NCBI GenBank assembly: GCA_946056135.1
Contig: CAMGIN010000007.1
Location: 1 to 49,998, forward strand
From: an uncultured bacterium
Lineage (GTDB): Bacteria; Bacillota; Clostridia; Oscillospirales; Oscillospiraceae
DNA length: 49,998 nucleotides
Direction: 5' to 3'
The position numbers and the translations under genes are program-made. Shown here piece by piece: positions 23,808 through 31,614 of this stretch. The notes beneath the pieces were generated by a model. The model worked only from the letters and a program-made list of their open reading frames with translations, searched no databases and was not told the DNA's origin. Every line of letters begins with the position of its first letter. The stretch's first letter is position 1.

Positions 23808-23810
23808 AAA

Positions 23811-25211
23811 TTACTGCTCTGCTTTTTCTGTGGGAAGCAGAATGTTCAGCAGGATTGCCACCATGGCGGCGGGCACAATGCCGGAGCCGCCGAAGATCAG
23901 CTGAACAGCCTGGGGGGCTTGTGCCAGGATGCCACTGTTGGCGCCCATGCCGTAGCCTACGCCCAGCGCCACGGAGACGATGGACAGGTTCCGGGCCGTC
24001 AGCGGCTCCTTGGTAATCAGCTGAATGCCGCTGATCACAATGGAGGAGAACATCATGACCGCCGCACCGCCCAGCACGGACTGGGGCATAATGGACACCA
24101 GCGCGCCCAGCTTGGGGCACAGGCCGCACAGAATCAGGAACACCGCGCCGGTGGCCAGAGCGAAGCGGTTGACCACCTTGGTCATGGCAACCAGACCCAC
24201 GTTCTGGCTGAAGGAGGTGTTGGGCAGCACGCCGAACAGAGCGGCGAAGGAGGAACCGATGCCGTCACAGATGACACCACCGGACAGCTCCTTGTCGGTG
24301 GCTTCTCTGCCAAGACCGCCTTCCATCACGCCGGAAATGTCGCCCACAGTTTCCACGGCGGTGACCACGAACATGATAAGCACCGGGACGATGGCCCGCA
24401 GGTCAAAGACGGGCTTCACCGGAATCAGCTTGGGAATTTCAAGCCAGGCGGCGTTGGCAACCTTGCTCCAGTTCAGCACCCATGCCTTGGTGTACTCCAT
24501 GCCTTCTGCCGTTACGCCGGTGGTGGGCAGAACAAAGCCCATAACGAAGGCAGCCACATAGCCGCAGATAATGCCCAGCAGGATGGCGGAGGAGCTGGCA
24601 AAACCCTTAAATCCGTGCTTGAAAATCAGGATCATGACCAGCACAAACACTGCCAGCAGCAGGTTCTCCATAGAGCCGAAGTCCTTGGCGGAATTGCCGC
24701 CGCCGAAGGAGTTGATGCCCACGGAGATCAGGCTCAGGCCGATGGACATGACGACCGTGCCGGTGACCACCGAGGGGAAGAATTTGCGCAGGGGTTTCAG
24801 GAAGAAGCCCAGCACGCTTTCAAACAGTCCACCGATGATGGAAGCGCCCATAATCGCGCCGTAGGCCAGGACACCACCGCCCATGGTGGCGGCAACGCTG
24901 TTGAAAACGCCGATGAAGCCGGAGGAAGTACCCATAATGATAGGCACCTTACCGCCGATGGGGCCAACGGAGAACAGCTGCACCAGCGTGACGATGCCGG
25001 CAACCAGCATGGCGTTCTGCAGCAGATGCAGCTGCAGGTCGGCAAATTCGCCGCCGGCTAGGCCGCAGGCACCGGTGATGATCAGCAGGGGCGTCAGGTT
25101 GCCTACGAACATGGCAAGCACATGCTGCAATCCCAGAGGGATGGCCTGCTTCAGGGGCATCTTGCCGTCCAACTGGAAGGCGGTTTCGGACAGACGGTAT
25201 GTTTTTTTCAT
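23811..25211 (-). CDS. Purine (xanthine/uracil) permease, NCS2 family
   Basis: A 466-residue integral membrane symporter of the nucleobase:cation symporter-2 family. Hallmarks are LGLQHVLAMFVGNLTPLLIITGA near the start, ALFGVLPNTSFSQNVGLVAMTKVVNRFALAT, and repeated hydrophobic helices across the length. I set the start at 25211 because AGAGAGG lies upstream; a longer frame reaches 25319 but its extra residues are polar and overlap the promoter. It is convergent with the cofactor operon. Beside an Xdh locus it most likely imports xanthine, uric acid or a related purine. No purine riboswitch precedes it. Confidence 0.93.
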   Translation of the reverse strand: MKKTYRLSETAFQLDGKMPLKQAIPLGLQHVLAMFVGNLTPLLIITGACGLAGGEFADLQLHLLQNAMLVAGIVTLVQLFSVGPIGGKVPIIMGTSSGFIGVFNSVAATMGGGVLAYGAIMGASIIGGLFESVLGFFLKPLRKFFPSVVTGTVVMSIGLSLISVGINSFGGGNSAKDFGSMENLLLAVFVLVMILIFKHGFKGFASSSAILLGIICGYVAAFVMGFVLPTTGVTAEGMEYTKAWVLNWSKVANAAWLEIPKLIPVKPVFDLRAIVPVLIMFVVTAVETVGDISGVMEGGLGREATDKELSGGVICDGIGSSFAALFGVLPNTSFSQNVGLVAMTKVVNRFALATGAVFLILCGLCPKLGALVSIMPQSVLGGAAVMMFSSIVISGIQLITKEPLTARNLSIVSVALGVGYGMGANSGILAQAPQAVQLIFGGSGIVPAAMVAILLNILLPTEKAEQ

Positions 25212-25241
25212 ACGAAAACCTCTCTTTCTGCTGCTTTCACA

Positions 25242-25270
25242 AGTATAGCACTCCGGATGTTGTGTGTAAA
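25242..25270 (-). promoter_or_regulatory. Promoter of the NCS2 permease
   Basis: On the minus strand TTTACA (25270-25265) and TATACT (25247-25242) are spaced 17 bp, about 30 bases before the start codon at 25211. Confidence 0.72.
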
Positions 25271-25331
25271 TTGCCGAAAACGGAGAAAATTTCGCTTGTT
25301 TTGAGGAAACAACTAACATTTTGACAGGAAT

Positions 25332-25564
25332 GTGCCAGAAAACACGGATGCAGCCGCGCTGGATCTGCGGGGCCTGATGGGCGCCATCGATCTGATGATG
25401 GCGGGGCTGGCCCCCTCCGCTGCGGCAGAGCGGATCCGCATGAAGGCTTCACAGTCAACAAGCGGCTGCTCAAGAAGCGCTTCTTTGATCCGTACATTAA
25501 ACAGGCATTTTCCGTTGATTTTTTGCAGATTGATGATAGAAAAAGGCGCTTTGGTGTGATATGA
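25332..25564 (+). pseudogene. Decayed ORF of unknown family
   Basis: One frame from a GTG at 25332 reads PENTDAAALDLRGLMGAID and then AAAERIRMK. After about 25440 the protein-like sequence continues in another frame as TVNKRLLKKRFFDPYIK, then QAFSVDFLQIDDRKRRFGVI, and stops at 25564. The switch suggests a single frameshift in a gene of about 78 codons. I do not recognise the family. The otherwise gene-poor stretch from 25212 to 25737 holds this remnant, the permease promoter and nothing else I can support. Confidence 0.4.
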
Positions 25565-25737
25565 TTGGAATGTCACATTGAGGCTCCTTTTCAACGCACG
25601 AGAACCAAATTACGCGCAAAAAAAGATCACAAAGGGCGTATCCTGAAAACAGGAAACAGCCGAAGAAAGCAAAATATAGAAAATGAAACGCCAGGAAACC
25701 CTTGATATGACAAGGTTTGTCGGACTTTTGGAGGATT

Positions 25738-26181
25738 ATGGAGACCATGATAAAAGTGCTTTTTATTTGCCATGGAAATATTTGCCGCAGCCCTATGGGC
25801 GAGTATATTTTGAAAGATATGGCAGCTAAAGCGGGACTGTCTGACCGGTTTGAGATCGCTTCTGCCGCGGTGAGCCGTGAGGAGGTTGGGAATCCCGTAT
25901 ATCCCCCCGCCAGACGGGAGCTTCAGAAGCACGGAATCTGCTGTGACGGTCACACCGCCAGACAGGTGACGCTTCGGGACTACCGGCACTTTGACCGCAT
26001 CTATTATATGGACCGCAGCAATGCGGGGTATCTGGCCCGGATGCTGCCCCGGGACCCGGAGAAGATCCGGCCCCTGCTGGCGGAGCGGGACGTAGCGGAC
26101 CCCTGGTACACCGGGGACTTTGTCGCGGCCTGGGAGGATATCCGGGAGGGCTGTGAGAGAATTATGGAGGAATTTGCATGA
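25738..26181 (+). CDS. Low-molecular-weight protein tyrosine phosphatase
   Basis: A 147-residue cysteine phosphatase. The P-loop CHGNICRS carries nucleophile Cys11 and Arg17 (numbered from the ATG at 25738), and the general-acid Asp lies in VADPWYTGDF near the C-terminus. The family dephosphorylates phosphotyrosine proteins or small phosphates. Two starts are possible: 25738, only three bases after GGAGG, or 25747, twelve bases after it and giving the family-typical MIKVLFICHG; sequence does not decide. The stop overlaps the next gene (ATGA). No tyrosine kinase or capsule genes are nearby. Confidence 0.92.
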   Translation: METMIKVLFICHGNICRSPMGEYILKDMAAKAGLSDRFEIASAAVSREEVGNPVYPPARRELQKHGICCDGHTARQVTLRDYRHFDRIYYMDRSNAGYLARMLPRDPEKIRPLLAERDVADPWYTGDFVAAWEDIREGCERIMEEFA

Positions 26182-26711
26182 ACCGGGAACTGCTGGAGGA
26201 ACAATTGGCGGGGCTTCCGCTGTATCTGTACGATTTTCTGGACCCGAAGGAACTGGAATTTTCCCAGCGGATTCGCTGGATCTGCGAGCACGAGTGCCCC
26301 ATGTACGGGAAGTCCTGGGCCTGCCCCCCGGGCGTGGGGAGCTTGGACAGCTGCCAAGAAAAGTGCCTGAGCTATGGACAGTGCCTGATGATTGCGACGA
26401 TTACAGAGGTAGCGGATATTTCCGATATCCGGGAGACCCTGGCTACCCGCCCGGAGCATGAAGCTGTCACCAACCAGGTCCGGGACCTGCTGCGGCAGCA
26501 GGGGGTGGAGCCGTACATTTTGTCCACGGAGGCCTGCGACATTTGCCAGCGCTGCGCCATCCTGGACGGCCAGCCCTGCCGGATGCCTGGGAAGATGCAC
26601 CCCTGCGTGGAGAGCCACGGCATCAATGTGATTCCCATGCTGGAAAGCCGGGGCCTGGAATTCCAGTACGGAGAAAACGTGGTTACCTGGATCTCACTGC
26701 TGTTTTATTGA
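26178..26711 (+). CDS. DUF2284 cysteine-rich metal-binding protein
   Basis: A 177-residue protein of the DUF2284 family of predicted metal-binding proteins, common in anaerobes and methanogens. It has about 12 Cys residues in clusters: CEHECPMYGKSWACPPGVG, CQEKCLSYGQC, and the ferredoxin-like CDICQRCAILDGQPC, followed by MHPCVESHG. Iron-sulfur binding is likely from the spacing. The function is unknown. It is translationally coupled (four-base overlap) to the tyrosine phosphatase gene and followed by a strong terminator. Confidence 0.88.
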   Translation: MNRELLEEQLAGLPLYLYDFLDPKELEFSQRIRWICEHECPMYGKSWACPPGVGSLDSCQEKCLSYGQCLMIATITEVADISDIRETLATRPEHEAVTNQVRDLLRQQGVEPYILSTEACDICQRCAILDGQPCRMPGKMHPCVESHGINVIPMLESRGLEFQYGENVVTWISLLFY

Positions 26712-26765
26712 TTTCTCCATGATTATTTTTGCAAGCATATCTACCGGAATCGTCACAAAAAAGAG

Positions 26766-26803
26766 CAGCTGGAAACCTCCTTTGCGGGTTTCCAGCTGTT
26801 TTT
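26766..26803. terminator. Bidirectional terminator between DUF2284 and DUF4349 genes
   Basis: A 12-bp stem CAGCTGGAAACC / GGTTTCCAGCTG with TTTTT rightward. Leftward the stem is followed by CTTTTTTGTG, so it should stop both convergent genes. Confidence 0.88.
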
Positions 26804-26809
26804 GGGTAT

Positions 26810-27736
26810 TTACGGGGTCTGGCTGTCCTGGGGTGGCTGTTTCTTTGCCTGACGGCGCTTTTTTCTGCGTTTGACCAGCAGGACGATCACCACGATGACG
26901 GCGGCCAGGATCACAAGATAGGGCGAACTGACGATGATCCAAACCAGCAGATCCACCGCGCCGTCTCCCAGGTCCTCCAGGCTGCTGCGGAAACCGCCGC
27001 TGATCCGCGCCCACAGGGTGGGTTCCTCCACCGGCGTGTATTCCTGAACCTCGGAGAGGCTTAAGTAGATGGTGGCGTAGTCGATCTGGTTGTCATATAG
27101 CCGCAGCTGGGAGGTGACGCTTTCCAGCTCATAGCGCACGTCTGTCAGCCGTGCCTCGATCTCCAGCAGATCGCTCATGGTCTCCGCCTGGGCCATCAGC
27201 TCCAGCAGCCGGGCTTCCTCGGTTTGCAGGGCGGTCATGCGGCTTTCCGTGGCTACATAGCTTAAGGTCACATCCTGCCGGTTCGTCTCCTTGGAAACCA
27301 CGTTGGCAATGCCCGCTACCTGCTGGGTGAATTGGTCCACATCCTCTGCCGGGATTCGGACGGTGAGGCTGGCGTTGCGGTAGCGGCGGCTGGAATAGGT
27401 GCTGCCGTTGTAGACGCTCTGGTCCTCCACATAGCCGTTCAGACCGGCGATGGCCTCGTCCAGATTTTCCATCAGGGCGTCCAGATCCTCGGTCTCAGCG
27501 GACAGGTACACGGTGACGATCCACTTGCGGCTCTCCGGCAGGACTGTGGAACCGGAGACACCGGAGTCCGTCAGGGTGCCACCGGCGGCATTCATGGCGG
27601 CAGGCGCTTCTTCGGCAACGGCCATATCATATGAAGCGGCGAATGTCATGGCTTTGGAGCCGCTGCCGCAGCCAGTAAACAGGGCCATCAGCAGCAGAGC
27701 GCACAGCAATACGGATACGTACTTTTTCGTTTTCAT
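26810..27736 (-). CDS. DUF4349 membrane-anchored lipoprotein
   Basis: A 308-residue surface protein. A signal peptide ends in a lipobox FTGC (Cys23), so the N-terminus is probably lipid-anchored outside the membrane. The DUF4349 domain (about 75-255) has the VYLSAETEDLDALMENLDEAI start, a coiled-coil around ESRMTALQTEEARLLELM, and a closing strand IDYATIYLSLSEV. A C-terminal transmembrane helix (about 262-290) ends in RRKKRR. The start at 27736 follows AAGGAGGGG. DUF4349 proteins are widespread in Firmicutes without known function; a cell-envelope or stress role is only a guess. Confidence 0.9.
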   Translation of the reverse strand: MKTKKYVSVLLCALLLMALFTGCGSGSKAMTFAASYDMAVAEEAPAAMNAAGGTLTDSGVSGSTVLPESRKWIVTVYLSAETEDLDALMENLDEAIAGLNGYVEDQSVYNGSTYSSRRYRNASLTVRIPAEDVDQFTQQVAGIANVVSKETNRQDVTLSYVATESRMTALQTEEARLLELMAQAETMSDLLEIEARLTDVRYELESVTSQLRLYDNQIDYATIYLSLSEVQEYTPVEEPTLWARISGGFRSSLEDLGDGAVDLLVWIIVSSPYLVILAAVIVVIVLLVKRRKKRRQAKKQPPQDSQTP

Positions 27737-27828
27737 GGGGATCCCCTCCTTCAATTCTATTACTCGACAAATATGCGGCTTGGTTGCGGAAAATGGAAAA
27801 TTTTTTGCTTATCGGGTTGAAGCATCAA

Positions 27829-28078
27829 AATGATCGTTTATCGCAGCGATCTGCCGAAATGCGATGCGCATCAAAGGTTTGCGCACTTAGCGTAGGGGGC
27901 GGCATCCTTGACGCCCCTTTGGCATGCATACCGTCACAAGGGGCGTCAGGGATGCCGCCCCCTACGAACTGTAAACGATCTTCCACTGCACCTGCGGTCG
28001 AGGGGCCCAAAGGATGTTCGTCTACCACCCAAAGTGCGTAACGCATTTGCCGCGGGCCTTGCCCGCTAAACGATCATT
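27829..28078. repeat. Intergenic repeat, copy B (MITE-like)
   Basis: A 250-bp unit bounded by perfect 12-bp inverted ends, AATGATCGTTTA (27829-27840) and TAAACGATCATT (28067-28078). An internal TAAACGATCTT lies at 27972-27982. The left part holds a GC-rich hairpin whose arms are GTAGGGGGCGGCATCC and its near complement ending CCCCCTAC. The right part (27984-28078) is identical to 21-115. It fills the space between the DUF4349 gene and the tdk promoter. Confidence 0.82.
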
Positions 28079-28182
28079 CATATGAAAGCCTCAGCCGATG
28101 CGGAAGTGTTCTCTTTTTTTCAGTATACCATCCATCCGTTTCCAACGCAAGTAAACATTGTGTAAACCGCCGGGATTTATGG

Positions 28183-28211
28183 TTGCAATTGATTCAGAAT
28201 TTAGGTATAAT
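28183..28211 (+). promoter_or_regulatory. Promoter of tdk
   Basis: TTGCAA (28183-28188) and TATAAT (28206-28211) are spaced 17 bp, 31 bases before the tdk ATG. Confidence 0.75.
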
Positions 28212-28242
28212 GAAAGACACGAACAGAGAAAAGGAGAGAGAT

Positions 28243-28851
28243 ATGGCAAAGCTCTATTTTAAATACGGCGCCATGGGCTCCAGCAAGACCGCCCAGGCGC
28301 TGATTACCAAATATAATTATGAGGAAAATGATTTAAGCGTCTGGCTCATCAAGCCCAGCGCCGACACCCGGGACGGACGGCAGATTCTGCGCAGCCGTAT
28401 CGGTCTGGAGGCGGAGGTTGAGGTGATTCCGCCGGACATGGATGTGTATGCCCGGTTTCAGGAGACCCAGGAGGGCCGCTGCGACGTAATCATCGTGGAC
28501 GAGTGCCAGTTCCTGACCCCGGAGCAGATCGACCAGCTGCGCGCCATCGTCAATGATTTTAACATCCCGGTGATGTGCTTCGGTCTGCGGACGGACTTCC
28601 AGACCCGGCTGTTCCCTGGCAGCCTGCGGCTGATGGAGGTGGCGGACACCATTCTGGAGATCAAGACCATCTGCGACTGCGGCGCAAAGGCCACCGTCAA
28701 TGCCCGAATCGACGCCGACGGCCACATCGTCACCGAGGGCGCCCAGGTGGTGCTGGGGGGCAACGACAGCTATATCGCCATGTGCCACAAATGCTACATC
28801 CGGGGCATCCGGGAGCATAAGGTCATCAAGCTGCATGGGCAGGAGAGCTGA
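28243..28851 (+). CDS. tdk: Thymidine kinase
   Basis: A 202-residue type II thymidine kinase that phosphorylates thymidine with ATP for salvage. The P-loop reads GAMGSSKT (residues 9-16), with Ser where most have Gly. Walker B and catalytic Glu87 lie in VDECQFL. The zinc-binding lasso has Cys144, Cys146, Cys181 and Cys184 (CDCGAKATVNAR and CHKC). I took the ATG at 28243, just after AAAGGAGAGAG; an upstream in-frame codon lies inside the promoter. It opens a rightward run of nucleoside-salvage genes but has its own promoter. Confidence 0.96.
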   Translation: MAKLYFKYGAMGSSKTAQALITKYNYEENDLSVWLIKPSADTRDGRQILRSRIGLEAEVEVIPPDMDVYARFQETQEGRCDVIIVDECQFLTPEQIDQLRAIVNDFNIPVMCFGLRTDFQTRLFPGSLRLMEVADTILEIKTICDCGAKATVNARIDADGHIVTEGAQVVLGGNDSYIAMCHKCYIRGIREHKVIKLHGQES

Positions 28852-28875
28852 ATAGAAGCGTGGGGAGCATATAAT

Positions 28876-29958
28876 ATGAATTCAAGAAAACAGCTGGATA
28901 TAGAGCTGATGCGGATTCTGGCTGCATTTTTTGTTATCTTTAATCATACGGGGAATAATGGATACTTCTTGTTTTCGCTATATCCTATGCAAAGTTTTCC
29001 GTTCTGGATTTATTTATTCCTCTCTATCTTCTGCACATTCTCCGTGCCGCTGTTTTTTATGATCACAGGTGCTTTGATGCTGAACCGGGAACCAGAACCG
29101 TTGAAGGACTTGTGGAAGCACAGAGTACTCAAGATGGTGCTCATCCTGCTGTTTTGGTCACTGCTTTATTACTTCGCTTCTGTATGCAGGGGAACGCAGA
29201 AGTTCAGTGTGAAGGGATTTGCGGCAGTCTTTTATGACAGCAGCTGGAATTATTCCTTTTGGTACCTATATGCGTATATTCCCCTGCTGATCTCCCTTCC
29301 GCTTTTGCAGAAATTTGCGAAGGGACTGTCAAACAAAGATTACATTTACATGATTGCGCTCTTTTTCACGTTTTCGTCCCTGCTGCCGACCATGCAGTAT
29401 TTGTTATGGCAGGACCAGCACAATCTGAATGAAAATTTCCGCTTAGGATGGATTTGCACAGGAACCCTCTTTTATCCTTGTCTTGGCTATTTCCTGCAGC
29501 ACAGAGTGAAAGATTATTGGAACAAAAAACGATTGGCAATCTTATGGGCAGTCAATATCGCTGCAATATTGTTAGCGTGCTGCATGACCTATCTGAAAGC
29601 GAATGCAACAGGCGTATGTGACGAGGTGAATTCTGAGGCGTTCCATAGCACATTTGTGGCAGTAAATTGTGCTTCCATCTTTGCTTCCTGCCAATATTTT
29701 GTCCGGCATGTGAAAATCAACGAACGAATTCAGAGAATGATCCTGTCAGTTGGCGGCTGCTCGTTCGGTATCTACCTGCTGCACGTGCTGTTTATGGAAA
29801 TTCCGGGAATTAAGAAGCTTTTGGATGTGTTTCGTGATCAATGGAATTGGAATGATATGGTGAGTGGACTGCTATACTGTGCGTGTATCTTTTTAATGGG
29901 ATATCTGACGACCTTGCTGCTAAAACGAATTCCTATTATGAAAAAGTTAATTTCTTAG
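28876..29958 (+). CDS. Membrane acyltransferase (acyltransferase-3 family)
   Basis: A 360-residue multi-pass membrane protein, with about ten hydrophobic segments, of the acyltransferase-3 family (OafA/WecH-like). The conserved N-terminal arrangement QLDIELMRILAAFFVIFNHTG includes the family His24. Such enzymes O-acetylate sugars of surface polysaccharides; the acceptor is unknown. The base composition is clearly richer in A and T than the flanking tdk and deoC genes, and codon endings differ. It has no ties to nucleoside metabolism, which suggests a later insertion, perhaps by horizontal transfer. Confidence 0.88.
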   Translation: MNSRKQLDIELMRILAAFFVIFNHTGNNGYFLFSLYPMQSFPFWIYLFLSIFCTFSVPLFFMITGALMLNREPEPLKDLWKHRVLKMVLILLFWSLLYYFASVCRGTQKFSVKGFAAVFYDSSWNYSFWYLYAYIPLLISLPLLQKFAKGLSNKDYIYMIALFFTFSSLLPTMQYLLWQDQHNLNENFRLGWICTGTLFYPCLGYFLQHRVKDYWNKKRLAILWAVNIAAILLACCMTYLKANATGVCDEVNSEAFHSTFVAVNCASIFASCQYFVRHVKINERIQRMILSVGGCSFGIYLLHVLFMEIPGIKKLLDVFRDQWNWNDMVSGLLYCACIFLMGYLTTLLLKRIPIMKKLIS

Positions 29959-30029
29959 GTTGAGAACATGGAAAACTTGCTGTTTCACCAGCTGGAAGTA
30001 TGTGATTTATAAGGAAGGAGACATCTTTT

Positions 30030-30716
30030 ATGGAACTGAAAGACATTCTTGCCAAGTGTGACCACACCCTGCTTTCCCAGACAGCCACCTGGGAGGAGAT
30101 CAAAGCCGTCTGTGATGACGGAATGAAGTATAAAACCGCGTCTGTCTGCATCCCCGCGTCCTACGTCAAGCAGGCCAAGGACTATGTAGGGCAGACTCTG
30201 CCCATCTGCACCGTCATCGGCTTCCCCAACGGCTACGATACCACCGCAGCCAAGTGCTTCATGGCCTCCGATGCCGTGGATAACGGCGCGGACGAGGTGG
30301 ATATGGTCATCAACATCGGCTGGGCCAAGGATGGAAAATGGGACGCCATCACCGCCGAGATCGCCGCCATTAAGGCCGCCTGCAAGGGCAAGCTCCTGAA
30401 GGTCATCGTCGAGACCTGCCTGCTGACGGACGAGGAGAAGATCGCCCTGTGCAAGTGCGTCTCCGACTCCGGTGCGGACTATATCAAGACCTCCACCGGC
30501 TTCAGCAAGGCCGGGGCTACCTTCCACGATGTGGAACTGTTTGCCGCCCATGTGGCCCCCCATGTGAAGATCAAAGCCGCCGGCGGAATCTCCAGCCTGG
30601 AGGACGCGGAGAAATTCATTGAACTGGGCGCCGCCCGCTTGGGTACCTCCCGTATCGTCAAGCTGGCCAAGGCCATGGAAGCAGGTAAGGAAGCCACCAA
30701 CGACGGAAGCTATTAA
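30030..30716 (+). CDS. deoC: Deoxyribose-phosphate aldolase
   Basis: A 228-residue class I aldolase that splits 2-deoxyribose-5-phosphate into acetaldehyde and glyceraldehyde-3-phosphate. The Schiff-base Lys lies in [16 protein letters not shown], and the second active-site Lys in the [10 protein letters not shown] segment. [14 protein letters not shown] near residues 90-103 is also typical. The start follows AAGGAAGGAG. It heads the deoxynucleoside catabolic run deoC-deoD-deoB-cdd, with the DeoB product as its substrate. Confidence 0.96.
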   Translation: MELKDILAKCDHTLLSQTATWEEIKAVCDDGMKYKTASVCIPASYVKQAKDYVGQTLPICTVIGFPNGYDTTAAKCFMASDAVDNGADEVDMVINIGWAKDGKWDAITAEIAAIKAACKGKLLKVIVETCLLTDEEKIALCKCVSDSGADYIKTSTGFSKAGATFHDVELFAAHVAPHVKIKAAGGISSLEDAEKFIELGAARLGTSRIVKLAKAMEAGKEATNDGSY

Positions 30717-30720
30717 TTCA

Positions 30721-30815
30721 GTTTGGAGTGTGGAGTTTGGAGTGTGAAGCTGCCGTATAACCTCACCCTCCACGCTCAATAAACTCCACACTTCACACTC
30801 CACACTTCACACTCA
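30721..30815. repeat. Imperfect tandem and inverted repeat between deoC and deoD
   Basis: Variants of GGAGTGTGGAG/GGAGTGTGAAG repeat in the left part (from 30725). Their complements, CTTCACACTCC (30791-30801) and CTTCACACTC (30805-30814), repeat in the right part. The arms 30739-30749 and 30791-30801 pair perfectly over 11 bp, so the transcript could fold into a long, slippery hairpin just before the deoD ribosome site. Confidence 0.7.
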
Positions 30816-30837
30816 ATAAACACAAGGAGGAACTATT

Positions 30838-31587
30838 ATGTTAACCACTCCCACTCCTCATATTTCCGCCAAGCCGGGGGACTTCGGCAAGACGGTTCTT
30901 ATGCCCGGCGATCCCCTGCGGTCCAAATTCATTGCGGAAAACTTCCTGGAAAATCCTGTCCTGGTCAACAATGTCCGGGGCGTCCAGGGCTATACCGGCT
31001 ATTATAAGGGCGTCCGGGTCTCCGTTATGGCCTCCGGCATGGGTATGCCCGCCATCGGCATCTATTCCCACGAGCTGTTCACCGGATATGGTGTGGAGAA
31101 CATCATCCGGGTGGGTTCCGCTGGCGCCATTCAGGAGAATATCAACCTGTATGACCTGGTGATTGCCCAGGGTGCCTGCACTGACTCCAACTGGGGTAAG
31201 CAGTATCACCTGCCGGGGACCTTCGCTCCCATCGCCTCCTGGGAGTTGCTGACCGAAGCGGTGAAAGCTGCCGAAGCCCACGGCGCTGTGTATCATGTGG
31301 GCAACGTCAACTCCTCTGACACGTTCTACGGCGACCATGAGGGTGTCCCCGAGGGGCTGGACAGCCTCTACGGCTTGAAGAAGATGGGCGTCATGGCGCT
31401 GGAAATGGAGGCCGCCGCCCTGTACATGAACGCCGCCCGGTACGGCAAGCGGGCGCTGTGCATCTGCACCATCTCCGACCACGTCCTGACGGGCGTGGAA
31501 ACCACCTCCGAGGAACGCCAGACCGCTTTCACCACCATGATGGAGGTGGCGCTGGACGTAGCAGTGGCCATGGAGAACAAGCGCTGA
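30838..31587 (+). CDS. deoD: Purine-nucleoside phosphorylase, DeoD type
   Basis: A 249-residue hexameric-type phosphorylase that converts purine (deoxy)nucleosides and phosphate to base plus (deoxy)ribose-1-phosphate. Signatures include MPGDPLRSKFIAE (phosphate and ribose site), VMASGMGMPAIGIYSHEL, RVGSAGAIQ, ALEMEAAALY (nucleoside site) and SDHVLTG with the catalytic Asp. A strong AAGGAGG precedes the ATG. Its product feeds DeoB, encoded 27 bases downstream. Confidence 0.97.
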   Translation: MLTTPTPHISAKPGDFGKTVLMPGDPLRSKFIAENFLENPVLVNNVRGVQGYTGYYKGVRVSVMASGMGMPAIGIYSHELFTGYGVENIIRVGSAGAIQENINLYDLVIAQGACTDSNWGKQYHLPGTFAPIASWELLTEAVKAAEAHGAVYHVGNVNSSDTFYGDHEGVPEGLDSLYGLKKMGVMALEMEAAALYMNAARYGKRALCICTISDHVLTGVETTSEERQTAFTTMMEVALDVAVAMENKR

Positions 31588-31614
31588 GTGCAAAATGTTC
31601 TGCGAGGTGATTTC

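Noticed and set aside
25212..25330. Purine riboswitch before the NCS2 permease
   Set aside because: The leader after the predicted start is only about 25 bases and lacks the conserved three-way junction sequence.
25313..25594. A leftward 93-codon frame in the gap after the permease
   Set aside because: It has no ribosome site, and the opposite strand reads more like protein across a frameshift.
27829..28078. CRISPR array
   Set aside because: The repeats are two or three copies with terminal inverted ends and GC hairpins, not regularly spaced direct repeats, and no cas genes are present.
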